Shown here in pieces: positions 1-11,915 of a stretch of 64,000 nucleotides of DNA. The stretch is from NCBI RefSeq assembly GCF_902713425.1, contig NC_081217.1:21874159-21938158 (forward strand), given 5' to 3'. Within the stretch, counting starts at the first letter, position 1. Each line of letters opens with the position of its first letter. A program made the position numbers and the translations under genes. The notes beneath the pieces are model-generated. The model did not search any database and was not told the origin of the DNA. It saw only the letters and a program-made list of their open reading frames with translations. The DNA is from Acipenser ruthenus. Taxonomy: Eukaryota > Chordata > Actinopteri > Acipenseriformes > Acipenseridae.

Positions 1-603
1 TGTCCCATTACCTTTTTTTTTTCCTTATTGCAATCACTCCAATATTTATTGTTTATTTTGTCCTAAGCCTGTGTGAAGGTGCTTTCGTCCGAGTTCAGTA
101 GCTGCTCTTCAGTTCCAGCTGGCTGCTACACCTATCACAGCAGGAGCCAGCACCACTATGTGAACAGCTGATCAGGACGCGCATATCCTGTGCTGATTCT
201 GCAAATACACTGCTGTGCATGAGAAGGTACGCACATAAAAGAAACAGAGACTAGCTGGTCTACTTTACATATATGGGAGGCAACTGGAACTGAAGAGCAG
301 CACCTGACAACACCGGAACTTTAAAAATGTGTAACTGTAATAAATTCCAGTATGCATTACTTTAACAATGGAAGAGAAGAAAATACATAAATCAGTCCCC
401 CCCCAAAAAAATAGTACATTAAAAGTGAAAGTAGCGAGTATTTTATCGTTCGCCTGCAGTGAATTCTTCCTTGTCCAAAGGTGACCCCCCGTCATCTGGC
501 TCGTCTAACCACCGAGAAGCACTGAAACGTCCAGCCTTGCACACACACGTCTTGTCACACAGAGTCTATTGTCCATTCTGCGTCCCCGAATCCAACATTA
601 AGG
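1..603 (-). other. TMEM167B: TMEM167B 3' UTR and end of gene
   Basis: Sequence downstream of the TMEM167B stop. Two AATAAA signals on the minus strand (45-50 and 52-57) are good candidates for the polyadenylation signal, giving a 3' UTR of about 0.55 kb. It contains a perfect 18-bp inverted repeat (101-118 and 284-301). No other coding potential is seen. Confidence 0.55.
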
Positions 604-3600
604 TCATTTTATAAACAAGACGTAGAAGCCCATCACCACGCAGGACAATGCGACCACAACGTGAAGTCTCGTTCCGATCACTGCAGCTGCAAAAGAGAAC
701 GAACCAAAACTTATTTTACAAGAACTGTATATATATATATATTTTGTTTTGAAACACTGAGTGCAATTATTTTACCACCGATTTTGTCCCCAATTTAAAA
801 CGTCCAATTATTTTTTTCCCCTGAAGGCAGCGATTCCCCACACAGCTGCTCAGGAGAACTGAAGGTTCAGCGAGCGTCCTCCGATCCCACGACCGAGCCA
901 GCTTCCTCTTCCACACCCAGGAACTCCAGAGCGGAGGTCAGCGAGCTACCGCCCCCTGGAGGACGAAGGCCAGCCCTGCAGGAGTCCGCTCTGAGCTCAC
1001 CTGGCCGGTACAGTTTGCTGTAGCATGATGAGGAGAAGCCGTCCTTCCCTGTTTTGCCTCCCTAACCTGTGGGATTGCCAAGGCCAATGAGACGCATTGC
1101 AGAACAATACCCACCTTTGTAAAACACCCCCCAGATGCCTTTCTTTTCTGACAGGAGCCAGTTCTTTAGCTTCGGAACTTTCTTCAAGTAAGCACACGTG
1201 CAAACAAACAGCAAGCCAAAGATGAGGATGCCGTCGAATGAATACACTGCCAAAGACAAGGGGGACAGAATGAATTCACAAAGTACTGTACAGGGAACAC
1301 ATCCCTGCAAAGAAACGAATGAGAACCCCCTCTCTGAAGCACATGCGCAACGAGGGAATGACATGTCTCTCCATACCAGAGCAGTCCTTTAATTAAAACC
1401 TAAATGCTGTTTTCAAACAGTTTACATATTGAAGTTATTTGATAATGGTACACTTGTTTTGTTTTCTTGTGCAGGGTTATATAAAGACTTTAGAAAATAC
1501 GCAGTAAACATTTTGCAGGCTGAGTCACCTGACCGTGCGTTTGCTGGGCCCTGCTCTGTTTCCAGTCCTGTTGAAATAATTCTGCCAAACTACTGTTTAG
1601 GTTGTCTGAGGGATCTACCTGATTAATATGATTTGTATATGGCAAGTAAACAGCCTGGGTCTATATGGGAGGCTTGGTGGTCCAGTAGTTAAAGAAAGGG
1701 GCTTGTAACCAGGAGGTTCCAGGTTCAATCCCAGCTCAGCCACTGACTAACTGTGTGTGACCCTGAGCCCAACCAGAACACCACACAGCCATTCACACTG
1801 CCATAGAGAACACCACACAGCCATTCACACTGCCCAACCAGAACATCACACAGCCATTCACACTGCCCAACCAGAACATCACACAGCCATTCACACTGCC
1901 ATAGAGAACACCACACAGCCATTCACACTGCCCAACCAGAACATCACACAGCCATTCACACTGCCCAACCAGAACATCACACAGCCATTCACACTGCCCA
2001 ACCAGAACATCACACAGCCATTCACACTGCCCAACCAGAACATCACACAGCCATCCACACTGCCCAACCAGAACATCACACAGCCATTCACACTGCCCAA
2101 CCAGAACATCACACAGCCATTCACACTGCCCAACCAGAACATCACACAGCCATTCACACTGCCCAACCAGAACATCACACAGCCATTCACACTGCCCAAC
2201 CAGAACATCACACAGCCATTCACACTGCCCAACCAGAACATCACACAGCCATTCACACTGCCCAACCAGAACATCACACAGCCATTCACACTGCCCAACC
2301 AGAACATCACACAGCCATTCACACTGCCCAACCAGAACATCACACAGCCATTCACACTGCCCAACCAGAACATCACACAGCCATTCACACTGCCCAACCA
2401 GAACATCACACAGCCATTCACACTGCCCAACCAGAACATCACACAGCCATTCACACTGCCCAACCAGAACATCACACAGCCATTCACACTGCCCAACCAG
2501 AACATCACACAGCCATTCACACTGCCCAACCAGAACATCACACAGCCATTCACACTGCCCAACCAGAACATCACACAGCCATTCACACTGCCCAACCAGA
2601 ACATCACACAGCCATTCACACTGCCCAACCAGAACATCACACAGCCATTCACACTGCCCAACCAGAACATCACACAGCCATTCACACTGCCCAACCAGAA
2701 CATCACACAGCCATTCACACTGCCCAACCAGAACATCACACAGCCATTCACACTGCCCAACCAGAACATCACACAGCCATTCACACTGCCCAACCAGAAC
2801 ATCACACAGCCATTCACACTGCCCAACCAGAACATCACACAGCCATTCACACTGCCATAGAGAACATCACACAGCCATTCACACTGCCCAACCAGAACAT
2901 CACACAGCCATTCACACTGCCCAACCAGAACATCACACAGCCATTCACACTGCCCAACCAGAACATCACACAGCCATTCACACTGCCATAGAGAACATCA
3001 CACAGCCATCACACTGCCCAACCAGAACATCACACAGCCATTCACACTGCCCAACCAGAACATCACACAGCCATTCACACTGCCCAACCAGAACATCACA
3101 CAGCCATTCACACTGCCCAACCAGAACATCATACAGCCATTCACACTGCCCAACCAGAACATCACACAGCCATTCACACTGCCCAACCAGAACATCACAC
3201 AGCCATTCACACTGCCCAACCAGAACATCACACAGCCATTCACACTGCCCAACCAGAACATCACACAGCCATTCACACTGCCCAACCAGAACATCACACA
3301 GCCATTCACACTGCCCAACCAGAACATCACACAGCCATTCACACTGCCCAACCAGAACATCACACAGCCATTCACACTGCCCAACCAGAACATCATACAG
3401 CCCCTATTCTCTGTAAGTTGCTTTGGATAGAAGCGTCTGCTAAATGACTAATTAATAATAATATAATATATCCTGGGTAACAGACACATATCACAATGTT
3501 TCCTTTGGGTGGTGTGTGGGTTTATAGGGCTTTACTGATTTAAAAAAAAACAAACAAACAAACGTTATTTCAAAGACTTCAGCGTTACTACGGCGTAAGT

Positions 3601-4214
3601 AAATTTAAGGAGAGAAAACAAAGCCACAGTTTTTGCCTCTGGAAATGTGGTAACCCTTAATTGTGTTTCCTGTGATGATGAGTAGGGTAGTCACAGAGGA
3701 CGCTATACTCAGGTTCAGGCTGTGCCCGTCATCACATTACCTACCTTTAAAGTAAAGTGCATTTCCAATTGTTTACAGTCAGAAACGTGGCAATGCTGCT
3801 TACACATTCAAACACGCACCGGGGTGTATGAAATAATACGCGGCAGACCAAACACGCAGGAGTTTGTGAAAGGGAATGTCGTTTCAAACCCCGCCAGCAT
3901 TAACACACACCGGACCTGCACGGAACACGGTTCGAATACAAATACCGAACTTCCAAATTCCAAGCTTATCCGACACACTCTGACACGTGGAGAATGTTTT
4001 TAAGAACTCGAAGCGAACAGGTTTCGTGAATGCATTAATAACATCACTCCGGCCTGCCTGACATATATATATATATTATTAACACAATGGCCACGTCCTC
4101 AAAATCTAAAACTTACTTCCTGCTTGACAAAATGCACACCTCGTACGAAACCAAGACCCCCTCCAAACGCTGACACGTTTAATAAAACGGTGTAGCCAGC
4201 TTACCGTTGGTCAT
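604..4214 (-). CDS. TMEM167B: TMEM167B (protein kish-B), complete, 3 coding exons
   Basis: Small two-helix membrane protein of the kish family, a secretory-pathway/Golgi protein. Coding exons on the minus strand are 4205-4214 (only Met-Thr-Asn plus one base), 1115-1246 and 604-686. They total 225 bp and encode 74 residues, the length of human TMEM167B. Exon 1 ends in G before GTAAGC at 4199-4204; exon 2 follows an AG at 1247-1248 and ends before GTGGGT; exon 3 follows TTGCAG. The spliced protein begins [20 protein letters not shown] and ends in [12 protein letters not shown]. The first helix is about residues 8-24 and the second about 53-72, joined by a basic loop containing [14 protein letters not shown]. 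The B rather than A paralogue is called from the VYSxDGIL start and the [13 protein letters not shown] loop. Intron 1 is about 3 kb and contains the SINE and 33-bp array. The identification is strong; the function comes from the family. Confidence 0.95.
1660..3465 (+). mobile_element. tRNA-derived SINE split by a minisatellite
   Basis: The left part (about 1660-1767) has the same head as the intact SINE at 11.7 kb: a box-A-like 'tggtccagtagttaaag', 'gggcttgtaaccaggaggt', a box-B-like 'ggttcaatccc', then 'cagccactgact..tgtgtgaccctgagc'. The right part (about 3403-3465) has the SINE tail 'ctgtaagttgctttggatag' and 'cgtctgctaaatgacta' followed by a TAA-rich end. Everything between is the 33-bp array, so one SINE appears to have been expanded from within. 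It lies in TMEM167B intron 1, on the strand opposite the gene. Confidence 0.75.
1768..3402. repeat. 33-bp minisatellite, about 49 copies
   Basis: Near-identical tandem units built from 'cccaaccagaacatcacaca' followed by 'gccattcacactg' (33 bp). A few 32-bp variant units carry 'ccatagagaacat' instead (near 1800, 1900, 2855 and 2990), and isolated substitutions occur. Because 33 is divisible by 3, long open frames run through it on both strands (for example 1757-2860 plus and 1891-2850 minus). These are by-products of the period and not genes. The high identity suggests recent expansion, so length is probably polymorphic. Confidence 0.97.
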
Positions 4215-5290
4215 GTTGTATATATGGTGAGGCGCGTCTGTGCCCCAGATTTCTGATTCGTTTTTAACACACAGTTTATTATCTCATGATTTGTTCTTCC
4301 CTTCACGCAGTAAACACCAAGGCAGGGGCAGTCGAGCGCAGAGCAATGCAGCGCCTGGCAGGGAGGAGCAATAGATCACAGCACATATTCACCGGAGCAC
4401 AGAGATGTAGACTTGAACGCTGGTTGCATGTTTGCGCATGCAAATTAATACATTTATTATGATTTCTAGGATTCTGTCCAGTCTCTGTGGGGCCAGGCAG
4501 TGAGATGACAGTTATCACTACCCCTTTAAAGAACACTCGATACGGCTCAGGGATTTTATTCCTTAGTCTTCTTGTTTGACTAACTTTGTAAGTCATTTTC
4601 TGTTTCGGTCATAACAGAAATATTAAAGCACCCCTGTGCTCTCAATGGCGCAATTAAAAGGTTCGTATGTCGGTCAGATGGAAGGTTTTTCCAAAGCAAG
4701 ACAGCCGGTTTAATAGTTTGTTATTACGTCACAGAACAGTACTGAAGCTGCCCCTGACAATTACACTAATCATCTTCCGTCCCTGAGTATCGTGGCTCCG
4801 TGGGCTTAAACTGGATCAACCCCATACCATAATGAGATTTCACGGATCTGTATAGATTCAGTGTGTGGGCATGCTTGTGAAGACATAGCTCCGATTCAGT
4901 GTAGGCTGACAGCATGCTGAAGCCATGTGTTAACAGCGCAGTCGGTTTCATTTCTTTAGCACACCAATGGCTTTCTCTGGATGTAAGGTTCCTGCAGAAA
5001 AACGGTTCATTTGAGACCGCGAGGAAATCGTCTGTGAGGAAACCCAGTCCACTAACCACCATGGGAGGATCACACGCAAAGAGAGTGAGTCCCACCCCGA
5101 TGAGCTGAGGCAGTCTGGGCTTGCTTGTGTATCAGGCTTACCATACGCGTGAGACAGCTACACAGAATAGTCTCGTTTGACTTCCTGTTCAGTACTGTAA
5201 AGCAGTAAACTGGCATTTCGTTATGCTAATACTGAACTTAATGCACACTTTACAGCAAGCTTACAATCCATTTCACAAACATCCTGCGTT
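3466..5290. other. rest of TMEM167B intron 1, first exon and upstream flank
   Basis: No gene other than the ten coding bases of TMEM167B exon 1 (4205-4214). The 4215-4600 stretch upstream of that start is the likely promoter side, but I see no decisive TATA box. Short AT microsatellites occur near 4062-4075. Open frames here have no recognisable protein content. Confidence 0.5.
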
Positions 5291-5294
5291 ATTC

Positions 5295-5560
5295 CGTCAC
5301 TAATCAGTGATATAGAAACACGTTGTGCTTTAATTAGGTATCTTAATCCAACCATGTTTGTGGCTCTGTGTTCATTTTCTCTTACTATTTTAAATGAATT
5401 GCATGTGTGTCCTATTAAAGTCATCAATTAAATTAGACGATCGCTAATTAATTTGCTTTGCCATTTTTCCAAGATTTTCAGTAACGGTGGTTTGATTTCA
5501 TACGCACAACAACAGAAGCAATGGGGTGTTCTGATACATTTGCACACTGCTGTATAGTCA
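5295..5560 (+). repeat. dispersed repeat, copy A (pairs with 23218-23505)
   Basis: Shares ordered blocks with 23218-23505: 'atcagtgatatagaaacac', 'cctattaaagtcatcaatta', 'ggtttgatttca', 'caatggggtgttct' and a final 'ttgcacactgctgta' / 'ctgcacacgactgta'. The end resembles Tc1-type terminal repeats, so a decayed DNA transposon is likely. No coding content remains. Confidence 0.6.
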
Positions 5561-5660
5561 GTATATTAACAGAACATGTTTCATGTGTTTCTGTAAACTA
5601 GCTGTTAACAAACAATAAAAAGTGTCCCGTGAAATAAAGTTGTTTTTACAGCGTCAATAT

Positions 5661-5816
5661 AATATATACTGTACTGGAGGATTTATAATATATACCGTAC
5701 TGGAGGATTTATAATATATACTGTACCGGAGGATTTATAATATATACTGTACCGGAGGATTTATAATATATACTGTACCGGAGGATTTATAATATATACT
5801 GTACCGGAGGATTTTT
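5661..5816. repeat. 26-bp tandem repeat, six copies
   Basis: Six units of 'aatatatactgtaccggagg' plus 'atttat'. The first two units carry T for C in the 'gtactgg' part. The units are in direct head-to-tail order. Confidence 0.95.
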
Positions 5817-7305
5817 TGTAGTTATAAGAATTTAAGATACTAGTCAAACTTAACAAGGGATACAAAAGTCTTCACTATAGAATTTAAGTTATGACGGCTC
5901 CATCCATTTGGACTTAAACCTTTCTCATTGTTTTACGCACGTTATGGAAAGTAAATGTTAGATACTTTTAATGATTTCTACACTAGGAGTCTTCTCATGA
6001 AAATGATGATGATGAAAATTCACGAACAGTAAAATGGCTGTGGCGCTTGAGTCAGTGTAGGCTAGTCCACACACCCTCCCCCTCTCCCTCTACAGCAGCA
6101 ATCACAGAGATTAACACATGTAATCCGATTCACATCGGCTTTAATCTTTTAATGGACATCTGTTGCGCTTTCCAGATTTCACTACCATGCGAACAATAGA
6201 CATTCAGTTCTAGAGCTCTGTGTGCGTGATAGAGTCGCCTCTCGGAGTGGGAGACTGGGCAGGGCTGAGAACGGGGCAGGACATAGAACGCCCTGGCTTA
6301 TTCCCTGATGAAAAACTGAGTGACTGGACTATACCAAAACTGCAGACTGTAAACTGATAACATTTTAAAATGAACATTCATATTCATATATCCAGCACAC
6401 CGAGTTATTTAAAGAACGCTTCATGATTCAAATAAGATTTCTTATTCATGAAAATGCTCTTGATTGCTATTTTCCCTATCTGTTGATTTGCTTACCCCAT
6501 ATACTCTTATTCAATATGTTATGGACATTTTATACACGAAGCGTCATCTCTATGGCATTTAACCCACTTTTTAGAAATCTACACACTTGCAAAATACAGT
6601 GCAACAGTTTGCAATCTTTGCCTACATGAATTTCTTGCTGTTTTCTCTTTGTCTGTGTTGCGACGCATACGAAAGACTGGATTCAGGAAGCAAAGAAAAG
6701 GTACCGATCTGTGTTTCAGTATCCAATACCGTTTGTACCCTAATCTATTAGTCCACTATGTACAGTAGTTGTGGTTTGAGGCTGCTGTTGGCTCCATGGC
6801 CACAAGGGGGCAGTCCATCCACTTATGTTTCATACCACGCACAACTGTGCAGACATGGTAAAATGCAGTTAGGTTTTAATGTTACATTTTAATTTGGTTG
6901 CTTTTACATGTATATGAATGAATTAGCATTTTACATGCATATTAATTAATTTGCATACCAACCAAACAGTGATTTCATGTATGTAACTTGTTGTATTCTG
7001 TTTTATACAGTGTATACCGTATGTAGATATTTAGTTGCCGTATCATTCTACTCAGTGTGTATATATTTGCCACGATTGGGTGAAAGGACACTTTTGTTCA
7101 CGTTAAATATTCATGTTGCTTCACAAAAGATTAAGAATTTCACGGGGACCTGCTCAGCAACCTTTCCGGATGCCTATGGGACCCCAGACTCTATTTGGAG
7201 AGCCGCTATGCCACACGTTGCTTGTAATTTGCCATGGCTTGACTGTGCTTGACTGTGCTTGACTGCACTTGTCTTTTTGAGTGTCGTCCTGTCTCTTGCT
7301 TACAG
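5817..7305. other. noncoding, may hold first FAM107 exon
   Basis: No recognisable protein. The 5' coding exon of the FAM107 gene should lie here or further upstream, because the exon at 7306 opens with two bases that complete a codon. I could not choose a start codon among the candidates. Confidence 0.4.
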
Positions 7306-8571
7306 AAGACTACAGCATCAGAACGCCCCCCTCTTACCTGGACACTGACAGCCCCCAGGATTTAATTCAGCCCAGAAAGGTAACCCACCCCGTCCTGGAT
7401 TCACAACGCCACCAGGACCTGCACAGAGAGCTCGTTCTGAGCTGCAAGCGGTGAGTAAAACCAGCAAACTAGATGAGCTAGCAGCGACTGAGATCCCAGC
7501 AACAAACAAATACATCTCCAAGAACACTCTTCAAAATGGGTCCTTCTTACAAACCCTTTCATGCATCAAATAACCAACACAGCTGAAAAAAACTAGCTTT
7601 GGACATATAATACATTTTTTTCCATTGTTTTATATGGGAGGGGAATGGCATTCTCATATGAGGCTATCAAGCATTTGGTTAATGAAAATGGGATGTTTGT
7701 TAATAAACCCGGACATCATCTCCTCTCAAGCTTCCCTTTAATTGTTATGCAAGAACATTTCTTTTTTTTATTTCCTCCAAACAGATTGTGAAACAAGCAA
7801 ACATATCCGAAGTTACTAGAGTTCTCTGTAATACTTCCCTTACACAAGTATAAGCCCCCATGTTCACCAGGACAGTTTGGAACAATTCAGGCTTTGTAAC
7901 TCCAACCCCAGTGCATTCTGGTAAATGTAGTCCTGCTTCTTTTAAAGAAAAGATTCCAATGAAACAGGTACCAGACTGCACTGCGATGGAAGTTTAAACA
8001 CCTGAACTGTCCCGGCGAACATGGAGCCACATGATCACCCTACTGTTTGGTGTTGCAGTCTAACTGTAGTCCTTGCTGTGTCCAGGGGTCTTCTGCCAGA
8101 GAACAAGCCAGAGCTGCAGAGAGTGCTGGAGCAGAGGAAGCTGGAGCAGCTCCGAGAACAGGAAGAGGCGCAGAGACCCAAATCAGACCTAGAGCAGGAG
8201 CTCAAGAAGAGGCAGCAGAAACTGGAACTGGTACGAGCGCCGCACAGGAGACTCGAGAGGGGGCCCCGTTCACAGGAACGCTCCGTACAGAGACACACCT
8301 TAACAGAGCGCCCCTTAAAGCCTTGTGAATCGGCCCTGAGTTTTAAGGGCAAAGCGTTGGAATTTCTAGCTAGTTTCATGTCTACAGGGTTGTGTTTAGA
8401 AGCATGCTTTTGTCCTCTGTATTTGTGCATGCATTCCCTGAAGGGGTGATCCTTATTTCTATGTTGCAGTACGAGCAGGAGCAGATGAAACCGAAAGCAG
8501 ACGAGGAAGACGTGCCTGAGTTTGTGAAAGTGAAGGAGAACCTACGCAGGCTCAAATTGAACGGGGAATAG
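7306..8571 (+). CDS. FAM107-family gene, 3' three coding exons
   Basis: Exons 7306-7450, 8086-8230 and 8470-8571 join in phase with AG/GT sites (TTACAG, GTGAGT; TCCAG, GTACGA; TTGCAG) and end in TAG at 8569-8571, giving about 130 residues. The reading is DYSIRTPPSYLDTDSPQDLI, then QPRKVTHPV and HQDLHRELVLSCKR, then GLLPENKPELQRVLEQRKLE, and finally DEEDVPEFVKVKENLRR. The segments H-Q-D/E-L-H-R-E-L, K-P-E-L-Q-R-V and P-E-F-V/I-K-V-K/R-E-N-L-R-R are the FAM107 signature. The middle is a charged coiled coil. Family members are actin-associated proteins induced by stress or glucocorticoid. Features of FAM107A (QRVLE, VKENLRR) and FAM107B (DLHREL, SDLE) are mixed, so it may be a third paralogue and I give no symbol. 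The first exon is missing from my call. Confidence 0.85.
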
Positions 8572-10460
8572 GGCAGGAGCTGCTTCATCAACGGCAGGGC
8601 CACCTGGAGGGAGAGGGAAAACACTGCCAGAGTCTCGAATCACTCGAACCTGCTAGAGAGACATGGCCCCTTTCAAACAGAGAAAATGTACTGGGGGGTT
8701 CCAGGGTTCTTCATCATGAGATGATGTCATGTGTATGAATGTGTGCGTGCGTGTGCGCGTGTGTGTTTGAAGCATATGTGGGAGCTGCAGTAAATCAAGG
8801 GCAGTACATTAGATCTGGAAACAGAAATGATCTTCCTGAATTCTGAGATCTGGTACCTTTCTGTTTACAAATGAACCCCTTTATGTATGTATGCATTCAT
8901 GTACAGTAGGGTACACAATTCAGTCATCTGCACATTCAGCAGCATCGAAAGCAGAAACAGGGGTTTTTTTTGGGGGGGGGGGTGGTCATCCATAAATAAT
9001 ATTGTCTTACAAAATGGCAATATATATTATTAAATGAGAAACGGGTCACCAATCTGATTGGTGCTCAGTCTGCTGGTTTGTCGCTCTATCACTGGGACGA
9101 TCTGCTGAATTTAATTGAAACTTGGAAGGTATGAGACTCACCACTGGGGGGATGTGTTGAGCGACCTCCTGACACGGACCACCTATCCAGTGCAGTCCGC
9201 AGACCACCTTGGGTGTTTTTACTCAACACCACGATTGCTCCTGAACAGTTCTATTGAGCAATGTCCCTTTCATAGCTCCTTCTGACACTGTGGTTTTAAT
9301 TAAACTTTAGAATCTGTCTATGTGAACTCTGTGGGCTATGAGAAGCTGCCCTACCAAGACATAGAGTATGCATCGAAAAGCAGATCCTCAGATAGGACGC
9401 TTAGCATGGTACAATTCTACATGTTGTAGAAGTGGGAAAAACACATGTCGCCACTGAAGAGGCGGGAGAGGTCCTGTAAAGGGGAGTTCACAATGTTTAG
9501 GGGTTTTACATTCTGATTGAGAGTACAGTTAAATATACATACTGTACAGGGTGCTGTATGATACTATTTTATCATATAAAAGTTAAATAAGAATGATTCA
9601 AATTGTAGTAAATCTTAGTGTGATTTCCATCTGATGCAAGCTGTCTTATACAAAGAAATGTCTGGTGGCTTCATCACATCAAAATCAGGCTCTGATACAT
9701 AAAGGGTGATTCATGAACCAAGGCTGCGCTCGAATATCTGCAAGGAGTGTGCAGTAAACTCTTCTTCAGCGACTGCTATGACAAACAAAAAAGTCGAAAT
9801 TCCCCTTTTTACCCTTATAAAAGTTTGCAAAATGTTTTAATTTTATTTTTGCATCTGTTTGCAACACCTGCACGTGTCGAGCAGAAGTTTTCAAACTGCA
9901 AACCATCAGGCGGAAGTAGTCTAGAAAAAGAAAGAAAATATAGCGCTCGTCCGAGATGCGGTGATTCCATACCAGAAAACCACAAGCAAATCTGATCTGC
10001 TTCAAACGAAGCATTTCCTTAGATCAGTTTCATCTAAAAAAAAACATCCACGTGAACACGCTCAAAAGAGAGCCAAATCTTCAAATCAACGCCTTTGTGA
10101 ACGTCGTGAACTTGAACGGGCCTCACACACCAGCGTTATCTTGTTGTTTACAATAAAACAAAACAAAAAAACAGACCCCTCAATAGAGCCTCAATAGAGC
10201 TCTCAGAATCATGTCTAACCTCCAGGTACATTCGGTACAGCAGGGGTTAATTGGTGCCGGATCGTATCAGATCCCAGACCAGGTGTCAAGTCAATTTAGG
10301 CTACCTATAAAACGTTAAAATCGTCTTACTTTGCGTACTGCGCATGCCCAGACTATTCTGACCCTGCACCGCGCATGTGCAGATTTGTTTTTACTAATAA
10401 TTCGTTTTATATTCAATACAGACAGCTGGTGTTAACGAACGGTAAAGTGTACAGTAACGC
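8572..10460. other. FAM107 3' UTR and intergenic sequence
   Basis: Follows the FAM107 stop. It contains a GT/GC microsatellite near 8728-8766 and a G run near 8972-8982. No clear AATAAA was fixed as the polyadenylation site. A short stretch near 10185-10250 resembles 35680-35740 in INAVA intron 3. Confidence 0.45.
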
Positions 10461-10464
10461 AGCT

Positions 10465-10800
10465 CTTGTGGCGGAAGAGTCTTTAGTCACGATGCACCTG
10501 TATTATGGAACAATCCTCCAATTGAAATCCGTAATGCTGACTCAATGAATGCATTTAAATCAAAGCTTCAAACACATCTTCATGCAGAGGACTTTCTGTA
10601 GATTGGGATGGCCTGTTTTAGAATTGTGTTAATATGTATTTTATTTATTTATTTATTTAGTCCCATTTGTTTTTGGATGTTTTTTGATATTTTATTGTAT
10701 ATTATATTATTATATAGTATATTTATTTGTCATGTGAAGCGCTTTGGGGGGCCTTGGCATGAAAGGCGCTATACAAAATAAATTCGATTGATTGATTGAT
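10465..10800 (+). mobile_element. 5'-truncated L2-like LINE, 3' end
   Basis: An open frame ends at TAG 10599-10601 and reads APVLWNNPPIEIRNADSMNA followed by FKSKLQTHLHAEDFL. This is the usual C-terminus of an L2/Rex-type reverse-transcriptase ORF (LWNxLP..IR.A.S...FKS.LKTHL). The 3' UTR ends in 'gcgctttgggggg..aaaggcgctatacaaaataaa' and a GATT/GATA tail (10783-10810), typical of fish L2-like elements. Only the last 0.33 kb is present. Confidence 0.75.
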
Positions 10801-10890
10801 AGATAGATAGAGCGCTATAGGTACATTTTTATATTTTTAAATATAAAAAGCAAAAGATAAAAAGACAACTATAAAATTGTTTTGAAAAGC

Positions 10891-10945
<55 letters not shown>
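10891..10945. repeat. (ATT)n microsatellite
   Basis: About 18 uninterrupted TTA/ATT units. Confidence 0.95.
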
Positions 10946-11678
10946 GCTATTTCCTGGTGTGAAGTCCGATCATGCTGTTGATATTACATTTAAAAATAAG
11001 TCATGTTAATTATATGACATTATTTAAGTTCTGCTATATATATATATTTTTTTAGACTCTTTTCAAACTCTTCTCTATATCACCACCAAGATGAATTGTT
11101 GGATTGTTTTAAATTGACCAAAAAAAATAAAAAATAAATAAAAAATAAAAAAAAACGTTTACAGCTGCAGATTAAATTTTGACCAGGTAGCAGATTTTGA
11201 CAAGGTAGCAAAATTTGACGCTTATACATGTCATATTTTGCTACCAGTAGCAAATGTTGACATACCTATTTGTCTGACAGGAGAGAATTATATAATTTCC
11301 ACATTTTCAACAATTTTTATTATGATATATTTTTTTGCAAATAAGAACTCTACAGTATATGCATACAATTCGCAACAAAAATCATGCTTTCCTGTTCCGT
11401 GAATTGAACGTGTTTAAGAATCTCTGGCGCGCAGAGTGCTAGATGTTTGGGAGAGTCAGTCATTTCCTGCTCTTTCAACTTTGATAGGGGTTTTCTGCTA
11501 GCACAGCGTTGCCTTGCTTGTCTTTCATATCTTCAAACACTCCGCGTAAAACGAGGTAAAATGATTCAAACATCAACAGACACTTCGGCAAACGCCTTGC
11601 AGAAACATCTCAAAACGTCGCGCCTCGTCAAAGAATCAAACACACAGAAATGCAAGCAGTATTGTATTAACAGCATAT
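10946..11678. other. noncoding, AT-rich
   Basis: Contains A-rich runs (11117-11155) and a short local repeat of 'ttgacaaggtagcaaaattt' type near 11180-11260. No gene is seen. Confidence 0.4.
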
Positions 11679-11915
11679 AAGGAGGCTGTGTGGTACAGTG
11701 GTTAAAGAAATGGGCTTGTAATCAGGAGGTCCCCGGTTTAAATCCCACCTCAGCCACTGACTCATTGTGTGACCCTAAGCAAGTCACTTCACCTCCTTGT
11801 GCTCCGTCTTTCGTGTGAAACGTAGTTGTATTATTATTGCTGATGCATAGACCCTAGTCTTTGTAAGTCGCCTTGAATAAAGGCGTCTGCTAAATAAACA
11901 AATAATAATATTGTC
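11679..11915 (+). mobile_element. intact tRNA-derived SINE
   Basis: The head 'ggaggctgtgtggtacagtg' is followed by a box-A-like 'tggttaaagaaatgggcttg', 'aggtccccggtttaaatccc' (box B), 'cagccactgactcattgtgt', 'gtcacttcacctccttgtgc', and the tail 'tttgtaagtcgccttgaata' with 'ggcgtctgctaaataaac' and AATAAT. It is about 235 bp and provides the reference for the split copy at 1660-3465. Confidence 0.85.

Noticed and set aside
1757-3396. Open frames of 367, 319 and 132 codons through the 33-bp array
   Set aside because: A period divisible by three keeps several frames open on both strands; they show repeat translations only, with no start context, splice sites or family match.
4766-5108. Overlapping 109- and 64-codon frames on opposite strands
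   Set aside because: No family resemblance, no splice context and no conserved composition; treated as chance frames.
8021-8449. 142-codon frame read as a single-exon gene
   Set aside because: Only 8086-8230 is coding as an internal FAM107 exon; the rest of the frame is intron bounded by TCCAG and GTACGA.
11679-11760. Possible tRNA gene from box A and box B
   Set aside because: The flanking SINE body and tail and the lack of a cloverleaf acceptor stem show it is a tRNA-derived SINE head.
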